Positions 1-5,483 of a stretch of DNA of 8,415 nt are shown one piece after another (positions within the stretch are counted from its first letter, which is position 1; every line of letters begins with the position of its first letter). The DNA is from a bacterium. GTDB lineage: Bacteria; Nitrospinota_A; UBA7883; JACRGQ01. A program made the position numbers and the translations under genes. The notes beneath the pieces are model-generated. The model was not told the DNA's origin, searched no databases, and saw only the letters and a program-made list of their open reading frames with translations. Location of the stretch: contig JAKAGL010000090.1 of assembly GCA_021815535.1 (NCBI GenBank), positions 1-8,415 on the forward strand. Reading direction: 5' to 3'.

Positions 1-34
1 ATAACGTCTCCCGCTCCGGCCATTCCCTTCGAGA

Positions 35-63
35 TTGACAGGCGCGGCGCTCCAAAATACAAT
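35..63 (+). promoter_or_regulatory. Sigma70-type promoter upstream of the HNH gene
   Basis: A perfect -35 hexamer TTGACA lies at 35-40 and a 5/6 -10 hexamer TACAAT at 58-63, separated by exactly 17 bp. Transcription would start near 69-71, giving a leader of about 40 nt before the HNH start codon at 109. This is the best promoter in the window and probably also feeds uvrB by readthrough. Seen directly in the sequence; activity is inferred. Confidence 0.75.
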
Positions 64-86
64 TCTGCATGGTGATATGGCTCTTT

Positions 87-93
87 TAAGGGG
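87..93 (+). promoter_or_regulatory. Distant Shine-Dalgarno of the HNH gene
   Basis: TAAGGGG at 87-93 is the only purine-rich ribosome-binding candidate ahead of the ATG at 109. It lies about 15 nt from the start codon, further than usual. It sits between TTTT (84-87) and AAAA (94-97), and the flanks GTGAT (72-76) and ATCAC (103-107) can pair. That pairing would loop the site out and shorten the distance. The fold is a hand-made inference and its inner stem is weak. Confidence 0.4.
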
Positions 94-108
94 AAAATAC
101 TCATCACG

Positions 109-642
109 ATGATTGAACGGCTAAAAGTTCTGGTGCTGAACAACACGTACGAACCGCTGCATTTCTGTCCAGCGCGGCGAGCGGTGAGCATGTTGCTGGC
201 GGAACGTGCTGAACAAATTGAAAGCGACGGCGTCGTGCTCCACTCCTTTAGCGGTCAAATGGCCTGCCCCACGGTTATCCGCCTCAAAAGGCATGTTCGC
301 ATCCCCAATTGGGGAATGGTGGCATTCAGCAAAAAGAACATTCTCCGCAGAGACAGGCGGACCTGCCAATATTGCGGCCAATCAGATAATGAAATGACGG
401 TTGATCACATCATCCCCCGCTCGTTGGGCGGCGGTAGCAGCTGGTTGAATGTGGTGGCGGCATGTAAGCAGTGCAACTTAAAGAAGGGTAATCGCTTAAT
501 TGGTGACACCGGGATGCGGTTGATCCGGAAGCCGTACGTCCCCAAATTCATAACTTTTTCGAATCACCCCCCCACCGTGCCGGACAGTTTCATAAAAAGC
601 TGGAAGAAATACCTTGCCTCATACGTTAAAGATGCCATTTAA
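109..642 (+). CDS. Stand-alone HNH endonuclease family protein
   Basis: A 177-aa protein of the McrA-like HNH family. The N-terminal part (about 1-75) carries the VLVLNNTYEPL motif typical of stand-alone bacterial HNH proteins of this group. The C-terminal part is a zinc-stabilised HNH nuclease fold: CQYC (Cys86, Cys89), the catalytic VDHIIPRS segment with Asp99-His100, Asn114, and a second zinc pair CKQC (Cys119, Cys122) followed by Asn123. No signal peptide or membrane segment is seen, so it should act on nucleic acid in the cytoplasm. The ATG at 109 is chosen because it gives the family-typical N-terminus and no plausible in-frame start lies between it and the predicted promoter. uvrB follows after 47 nt on the same strand, which suggests but does not prove a link to DNA repair. 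The substrate of this family is not established to my knowledge. A seven-C run at 567-573 lies after the catalytic motif. Confidence 0.9.
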   Translation: MIERLKVLVLNNTYEPLHFCPARRAVSMLLAERAEQIESDGVVLHSFSGQMACPTVIRLKRHVRIPNWGMVAFSKKNILRRDRRTCQYCGQSDNEMTVDHIIPRSLGGGSSWLNVVAACKQCNLKKGNRLIGDTGMRLIRKPYVPKFITFSNHPPTVPDSFIKSWKKYLASYVKDAI

Positions 643-674
643 ATACTGCCCCTGACAGCGTTCACCCGTCCCTT

Positions 675-683
675 TGCTATAAT
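675..683 (+). promoter_or_regulatory. Perfect extended -10 promoter abutting uvrB
   Basis: TG at 675-676, one spacer base, then consensus TATAAT at 678-683 gives a perfect TGnTATAAT extended -10 element. Such elements can work without a good -35. The nearest -35-like hexamer, CTGACA at 652-657, has a 20-bp spacer, which is too long to be ideal. The predicted transcription start, about 7 nt after the hexamer, is at or beside 690, the A of the second in-frame ATG of uvrB. This implies a leaderless transcript. Confidence 0.65.
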
Positions 684-689
684 ATGCAG

Positions 690-2669
690 ATGAAGTTCAA
701 GCTGCATTCCGAGTTCCGTCCAAAAGGGGATCAGCCTGCCGCCATAAAAAAACTGGCCGCCAACATTAAGAACAACGTATCGCATCAGACGCTTCTGGGC
801 GTCACCGGCAGCGGAAAAACCTTTACTCTTGCCAACGTGATTGAACTGGTACAAAAACCAACGCTGGTCTTTGCCCCAAACAAAACACTTGCCGCACAGC
901 TCTATCACGAATTCAAATTCTTTTTTCCGGAAAACGCGGTGGAATATTTTGTTTCCTACTACGACTACTACCAGCCGGAAGCTTATATCCCCCAAAGCGA
1001 TACATTCATAGAAAAAGATTCTGCCATCAACGACGAAATCGACAAAATGCGGCATTCGGCCACCCGGAGCCTGCTGGAGCGGCCTGATACATTGATCGTT
1101 GCATCAGTCTCCTGCATTTATGGCATTGGATCGCCCGAAGCGTATTACGCCATGCTTACCCGCGTAGAAACGGGTCAGAAAATCAGCCGTGATGAACTGG
1201 TGGACAAGCTGGTGGAGATGCGTTACGAGCGGAACAATATCGACTTCCGCCGAGGCACTTTCCGCGTCAACGGCGATATTGTCGAGATCATCCCAATATA
1301 CGAAAGCGATGAGGGCCTTCGCATCGAATTCTTCGGCGATGAAATAGACTCGATCTCCCGCATCGACCCGTTGACCGGCAGAGTGATTCAAAAACTTCGG
1401 GCGGCCCCCGTCTACCCCGGCAGCCACTATGTAGTGACGCAGCAACGCATGGATCAGGCGCGGGAGGAGATCCGGCGCGAACTGATTCGCGCGGTCGGCG
1501 AGCATCAAAGCAACAACCGTCTCGTGGAGGCACAACGGCTGGAACAGCGGACCATGTTCGATCTGGAAATGATGAAAGAGACCGGCTACTGCAACGGCAT
1601 CGAGAATTACAGCCGTTACCTCACGGGGCGCAAGCCGGGCGAAGCGCCCCCTACCCTCCTTGATTATTTCCCTCCTGACGCACTCTTGATTATCGACGAA
1701 AGTCACGTGTCGGTGCCCCAATTGCGTGGCATGTACGCCGGCGACCGATCGCGCAAGGAGACCCTCGTAAAATACGGCTTCCGCCTCCCCTCGGCCTTGG
1801 ACAACCGGCCGCTAAACTTCTCGGAATTCGAAAAGGATCCAAAACAGCGGATATATGTTTCCGCCACTCCCGGGCCATACGAGCTGGAAAAATCGGACGG
1901 CCTTGTAACCCAATTAGTGATACGTCCCACCGGTCTTATCGATCCCGCGGCCGTCATCCGGCCCGTCAACGGTCAAGTTGACGACCTGATCCATGAGGTA
2001 AAACAGCGGGCCTCGCGTAATGAACGGACCCTGGTGACTACGCTTACGAAAAGGTTCGCGGAAGATTTGACCGAGTACTTCACTGCCGCGGGCATCCGGG
2101 CGAAATATCTCCACTCTGACATCGAAACCCTGGAACGGACCGAAATTCTGCGGGAGTTGCGCTTGGGAGAATTTGACGCCCTGATCGGAATCAACCTGTT
2201 GCGGGAAGGCTTGGATCTCCCTGAAGTCTCGCTTGTGGCCATACTGGACGCCGACAAAGAAGGCTTCCTCCGTTCCGAGACATCCCTTATCCAAACAGCG
2301 GGCCGCGCCGCGCGCAACCTCAATGGGTCGGTGATCCTTTACGCCGACAGGATAACCGGCTCAATGCAACGGGCGCTGGCAGAAATGGAACGCCGCAGAA
2401 AGATACAAATCGCGTACAACGCAAAACATGGGATTTCACCCCAATCCATTCAAAAACGTATTTACGAAACGATGTCTGCGCATGCCGACGACATGCCGAT
2501 GGTGGCAGAGAAAAAACAAGCCTACCTTAGCCTTGAAGAGATCGCGGATACAATAAAGAAATTGGAGGCTGAAATGGCCGACCAAGCCAAGGCGCTGCAA
2601 TTTGAGCGGGCGGCTGAATGCCGAGACCGCATAAAAGAGCTAAAGGAAATGGAGATCATGTTCGGTTGA
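690..2669 (+). CDS. uvrB: UvrABC system protein B, excision repair helicase
   Basis: Complete UvrB of 659 aa, a normal length. It takes damaged DNA from UvrA, verifies the lesion with its beta-hairpin and ATPase, and recruits UvrC. Residues counted from the ATG at 684: Walker A GVTGSGKT at 39-46; the damage-probing hairpin with YYDYYQPEAYIP at 92-103; Walker B DESH at 338-341; SATPG at 393-397; helicase motif VI QTAGRAAR at 537-544; and a C-terminal UVR coiled-coil motif at about 625-656 that contacts UvrC. I place the start at 690 because it yields the family N-terminus MKFKLHSEF and coincides with the predicted transcription start. The ATG at 684 adds two residues and could be used on transcripts reading through from the HNH gene. 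No Shine-Dalgarno precedes either ATG, and no recognisable LexA site is seen in the short upstream gap. All key motifs are intact. Confidence 0.98.
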   Translation: MKFKLHSEFRPKGDQPAAIKKLAANIKNNVSHQTLLGVTGSGKTFTLANVIELVQKPTLVFAPNKTLAAQLYHEFKFFFPENAVEYFVSYYDYYQPEAYIPQSDTFIEKDSAINDEIDKMRHSATRSLLERPDTLIVASVSCIYGIGSPEAYYAMLTRVETGQKISRDELVDKLVEMRYERNNIDFRRGTFRVNGDIVEIIPIYESDEGLRIEFFGDEIDSISRIDPLTGRVIQKLRAAPVYPGSHYVVTQQRMDQAREEIRRELIRAVGEHQSNNRLVEAQRLEQRTMFDLEMMKETGYCNGIENYSRYLTGRKPGEAPPTLLDYFPPDALLIIDESHVSVPQLRGMYAGDRSRKETLVKYGFRLPSALDNRPLNFSEFEKDPKQRIYVSATPGPYELEKSDGLVTQLVIRPTGLIDPAAVIRPVNGQVDDLIHEVKQRASRNERTLVTTLTKRFAEDLTEYFTAAGIRAKYLHSDIETLERTEILRELRLGEFDALIGINLLREGLDLPEVSLVAILDADKEGFLRSETSLIQTAGRAARNLNGSVILYADRITGSMQRALAEMERRRKIQIAYNAKHGISPQSIQKRIYETMSAHADDMPMVAEKKQAYLSLEEIADTIKKLEAEMADQAKALQFERAAECRDRIKELKEMEIMFG

Positions 2670-2693
2670 ACAGCAGCGAATCCCGGCTCGTAT

Positions 2694-2713
2694 CGATAAA
2701 TTCCGCCTTATCG
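2694..2713 (+). repeat. Weak inverted repeat after uvrB
   Basis: CGATAA at 2694-2699 and TTATCG at 2708-2713 can form a 6-bp stem with an 8-nt loop in the 114-nt gap between uvrB and the kinase gene. The stem is AT-rich and no T-run follows, so it is not a convincing terminator. I record it as the only hairpin seen in this gap. Confidence 0.25.
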
Positions 2714-2728
2714 CCCTTCCCGCGCATC

Positions 2729-2737
2729 TGATAAGAT
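2729..2737 (+). promoter_or_regulatory. Candidate extended -10 promoter of the kinase operon
   Basis: TGATAAGAT at 2729-2737 is a TGn motif followed by TAAGAT. The hexamer is a 4/6 match that keeps the key T, A and final T. A poor -35 (TTATCG at 2708-2713, 18-bp spacer) lies upstream. It would start transcription near 2744, about 40 nt before the kinase ATG. This is the best candidate in the gap but clearly weaker than the other two promoters described. Confidence 0.35.
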
Positions 2738-2783
2738 AAGAACTCAATAGATTGGAACAAGGGGAAGGCTGGCCAGAAGGTGC

Positions 2784-5036
2784 ATGAAAACATTCCGTGA
2801 TATCAAAGAACAGGTCACAGACACATCCTATAAAAACCCGGTACGCTTGATCTTCTTTATCACCATTACCATCTTCACGGTGGAAGTGGGCATCATGGAG
2901 CGGTTATCACATTTTGTAGACCTGAACGGTCTTTCCGGTTCAATTGTCGACGCGACCATTCTCGTTTTCGCCGTATTACCGGTTCTCTATTTCTTTTTTT
3001 ACCGACCGACCCTGCGGCACGTCTCTGAATTGCAACGGAATGAACAGGACCTCGTTCGTTTCGCAACAGCTATTGAGCAGGGAAAGGATGCCATCATGAT
3101 GACCGATGCCAACGGAGTCATCGAATATGTCAACCCTGCCTTTTACTGGATAACCGGCTATTCATGGGATGACGTGGTAGGCAATAACCCGTCAATCCTT
3201 AAAAGCGGCAAACATGATGACGCTTTTTACCGAAATATATGGGATGTGCTAAAACGCGGAGAAATATGGGAAGGTGAGATAATCAACCGTCACAAAGACG
3301 GTAATACGTATTATGCATCCTCCCGCATTACACCTGTTCGTGATGGCAACGGCAATATAATAAACTTTGTCTCGGTGATGGATGACATCACTATAGAAAA
3401 GCTCGCCGAAGCAGAAAAAACATCCTATCTGCGCCGTCTGGAAGAATTATCCCGCTATAACATGAATCTTGTGGAGAAGGCGCCCATCGGCGCTTGGGTC
3501 ATCAATTTTGTCGCGTTGCGGCCTGATGATGAAATACGCGACCCTTGTTACCGATGGCACAAGGAAATCGGCGTGAAAATAGTCACCGAGCGTGTCAATA
3601 CCGCCATGGTTGAGATGCTGGGATATGGCAAGCTGGATATTGTAGGACGCAGCATTTTTGACTCGATGTTGGTGGACGAAGAAAATGCCAAGATATTTGC
3701 TGACGAGCTATTGCGGAGGCGCGCGGGAGAACGTGGTTCTTACGATGTTGAGATCAACCACCGTCTGGGCGGAAAGATACATATGCTTGTCGAGATGGTA
3801 CCGGTATCGCTTGACCCGGAAAGTGGCCGGCCCCTGCAAAGCCTGAGCATTTTTGTAAACCTGTCCGAACGCAAGAAAATGGAGGACAAAATTGTCCAGC
3901 TGATGATGGAGCAACAAATAATCCTGCAGACCTCACCCATCGGCATCGCGTTATTGGTGAGCCGTAAAATGCAATGGTTGAATAACGCGCTTTGTTCAAT
4001 AACCGGTTATACTGAACAGGAGTTGAGGGGCCAGCTTACCGACGTGTTGTATCTGTCCGAGCAGGACTCCCGGAACAGCGGGATACAGTCGAATGCCGTT
4101 CTGTCGCGCGGTGAAACATATGAAGTTGAACAACCAATGAAACACAAAAATGGGTCAATGTATTGGGCTCGCATTATTGCCACTGCCATTGATCCTTCCG
4201 AACCGCAACGCGGGGCCATTTTCATAATGGAAGATGTCTCGGAAAGGAAAGAACGCGAAACGGAACGCGAAGCCTTCATCGAAGCCCTTAACCGAACAAA
4301 CGAAGAGCTTAAAGAATTTGCCTATATCGTATCTCATGATCTAAAAGCGCCACTGCGCGCCATCAGCTCGCTTGCCGAGTGGATCTCACTCGACAACGGC
4401 AATAAGCTCGATGATGAAGGGCGTGAAAACCTGTCACTTCTGTTGGGGCGCACCAAAAGGATGAACGCACTGATCGAAGGAATTTTGCGATATTCACGTT
4501 TGGGGCGGCTGAAACCGGAACGCCTCAACCTTGATACTCAACGCATTGTTAGCGTTATTATAGATTCACTCGCTCCTCCGGATAATATTAAAGTTCACAT
4601 TAAAGGAACACTGCCAAACGTCATTTATGATAGAACCCATTTAGAACAATTGTTCCAAAACCTCATTAGCAACGCCATAAAACATATGGGAAAACCGAGT
4701 GGTGAAATCATCATCTCCTGCCGCGATGCCGATGCACTATGGGAGTTCTGCGTAAGCGATACCGGGCAGGGAATAGATGAAAAGCACCATGAGCGGATAT
4801 TTAAAATATTCCAGAGCCTTAAATCACGCGATGAACTGGAATCGACCGGCATCGGGCTTACATTGGTGAAGAAAATTGTAGAGACGAATGATGGCTCTAT
4901 ATGGCTAAAAAGCGCCGTGGGCGAAGGAAGCCAGTTTTATTTCACCATTCCAAAAACCCCGGCAATTGATCGTGATGATACGGAACGAATTTTAACCCAA
5001 CACCTGAACAAACACCTGAAGGAGAAGAACCTGTGA
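2784..5036 (+). CDS. Membrane-anchored sensor histidine kinase with three PAS domains
   Basis: A 750-aa kinase. Two hydrophobic helices at about 19-39 and 54-73 flank a loop of only about 13 residues, so it is anchored in the inner membrane with almost no external sensor, and its inputs are probably cytoplasmic. PAS1 is at about 93-206, PAS2 at about 225-366 and PAS3 at about 370-488, followed by a charged helix. The HisKA domain carries the phospho-accepting His518 in SHDLKAPL. The ATPase domain shows the N-box (LFQNLISNAIKH, 623-634), G1 DTGQG (659-663) and G2 GIGLTL (689-694). The kinase core resembles the phytochrome/Cph1-like type that pairs with Rcp1-like regulators, which agrees with its downstream neighbour. 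PAS2 has an insertion of about 25 residues with Cys255, Trp258 and His259. The ATG is preceded by AGAAGG at only 3 nt; the next in-frame Met (38) would remove the first membrane helix, so I keep 2784. The ligand is unknown. Confidence 0.93.
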   Translation: MKTFRDIKEQVTDTSYKNPVRLIFFITITIFTVEVGIMERLSHFVDLNGLSGSIVDATILVFAVLPVLYFFFYRPTLRHVSELQRNEQDLVRFATAIEQGKDAIMMTDANGVIEYVNPAFYWITGYSWDDVVGNNPSILKSGKHDDAFYRNIWDVLKRGEIWEGEIINRHKDGNTYYASSRITPVRDGNGNIINFVSVMDDITIEKLAEAEKTSYLRRLEELSRYNMNLVEKAPIGAWVINFVALRPDDEIRDPCYRWHKEIGVKIVTERVNTAMVEMLGYGKLDIVGRSIFDSMLVDEENAKIFADELLRRRAGERGSYDVEINHRLGGKIHMLVEMVPVSLDPESGRPLQSLSIFVNLSERKKMEDKIVQLMMEQQIILQTSPIGIALLVSRKMQWLNNALCSITGYTEQELRGQLTDVLYLSEQDSRNSGIQSNAVLSRGETYEVEQPMKHKNGSMYWARIIATAIDPSEPQRGAIFIMEDVSERKERETEREAFIEALNRTNEELKEFAYIVSHDLKAPLRAISSLAEWISLDNGNKLDDEGRENLSLLLGRTKRMNALIEGILRYSRLGRLKPERLNLDTQRIVSVIIDSLAPPDNIKVHIKGTLPNVIYDRTHLEQLFQNLISNAIKHMGKPSGEIIISCRDADALWEFCVSDTGQGIDEKHHERIFKIFQSLKSRDELESTGIGLTLVKKIVETNDGSIWLKSAVGEGSQFYFTIPKTPAIDRDDTERILTQHLNKHLKEKNL
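5019..5024 (+). promoter_or_regulatory. Shine-Dalgarno for the GTG-started response regulator
   Basis: AAGGAG at 5019-5024 lies 8 nt before the GTG at 5033. It supports this non-ATG start even though the start overlaps the stop codon of the kinase gene. It lies inside the last codons of the kinase. Confidence 0.75.
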
Positions 5037-5476
5037 TCGACAATCTTCCGATACTGCTGGTAGAAGACGACGTGGTGGATGTAAAGACCGTCAAACGCGC
5101 TTTCAAAGAAAACAAGATACTCAATACACTTAAAGTGGTGGGAAACGGGGAAGAAGCTTTGGCTTATCTTCGGCACGGGGGGGCATACGCCAACAAAGAA
5201 GCCAATCCGCGCCCCGGCATTATTCTGCTGGATCTCAATATGCCGGTTATGAACGGCATCGAGTTCCTCCGCGCTGCGCGTCCCTTAGGATTACTGCGCG
5301 GCATTCCAGTCGTCGTACTCACCACTTCTAAAATGGAAAATGACAGAATGGAAAGCTATGATCTTGGCGTCGCCGGGTACATTATCAAGCCGGTTGAATT
5401 TGATAAATTCGTCGAAGCTGTCCGCACACTCGAGCTCTATTGGAGCTTGTGCCAACTTCCGCACCCGGAAGAATGA
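5033..5476 (+). CDS. Single-domain response regulator, Rcp1-like
   Basis: A 147-aa protein that is one receiver domain with no output domain. Acidic pocket Glu11-Asp12-Asp13, phospho-acceptor Asp67 in LLDLNMP, switch Thr97/Thr98 in VVVLTTSK and the conserved Lys119 in YIIKP are all present. The long loop between about residues 48 and 62 (HGGAYANKEANPRPG) and the extended C-terminal helix are typical of the Rcp1 family, whose members serve as partners of phytochrome-type kinases. The GTG start overlaps the kinase TGA stop by 4 nt (GTGA) and has a good Shine-Dalgarno, so translation is probably coupled and stoichiometry fixed. It most likely takes phosphate from the upstream kinase and passes it on or acts by protein binding; this is inference. 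A run of seven G at 5177-5183 lies within the gene. Confidence 0.93.
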   Translation: MIDNLPILLVEDDVVDVKTVKRAFKENKILNTLKVVGNGEEALAYLRHGGAYANKEANPRPGIILLDLNMPVMNGIEFLRAARPLGLLRGIPVVVLTTSKMENDRMESYDLGVAGYIIKPVEFDKFVEAVRTLELYWSLCQLPHPEE

Positions 5477-5483
5477 GAGAGAA

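Noticed and set aside
1..75. Open + frame at the left edge ending with TGA at 73-75, possibly the tail of an upstream gene
   Set aside because: Only 24 codons with no recognisable homology, and the best promoter of the window lies inside it; other frames in this stretch are also open, so openness carries little weight.
1..104. Open - strand frame starting with ATG at 104-102 and running off the left edge, possibly a divergent gene
   Set aside because: No ribosome site before this ATG, no recognisable protein, and its promoter would have to lie inside the HNH gene. Sequence left of the window would decide.
115..130. GAAC-N8-GTTC inverted repeat near the HNH start, resembling a damage-response operator
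   Set aside because: The spacing does not match the LexA boxes I know (for example CTGT-N8-ACAG, or GAAC-N4-GTTC of Bacillus), and it lies inside the coding region.
1104..1721. 205-codon open frame antisense to uvrB
   Set aside because: Shadow of the strongly conserved uvrB frame; no motif, ribosome site or homology of its own.
5340..5483. N-terminal extension of the hybrid kinase to the ATG at 5340
   Set aside because: It would overlap the response regulator by more than 130 nt in another frame, and its residues (serine-rich, no domain) do not resemble a receiver; the GTG at 5484 starts right at the first receiver strand.
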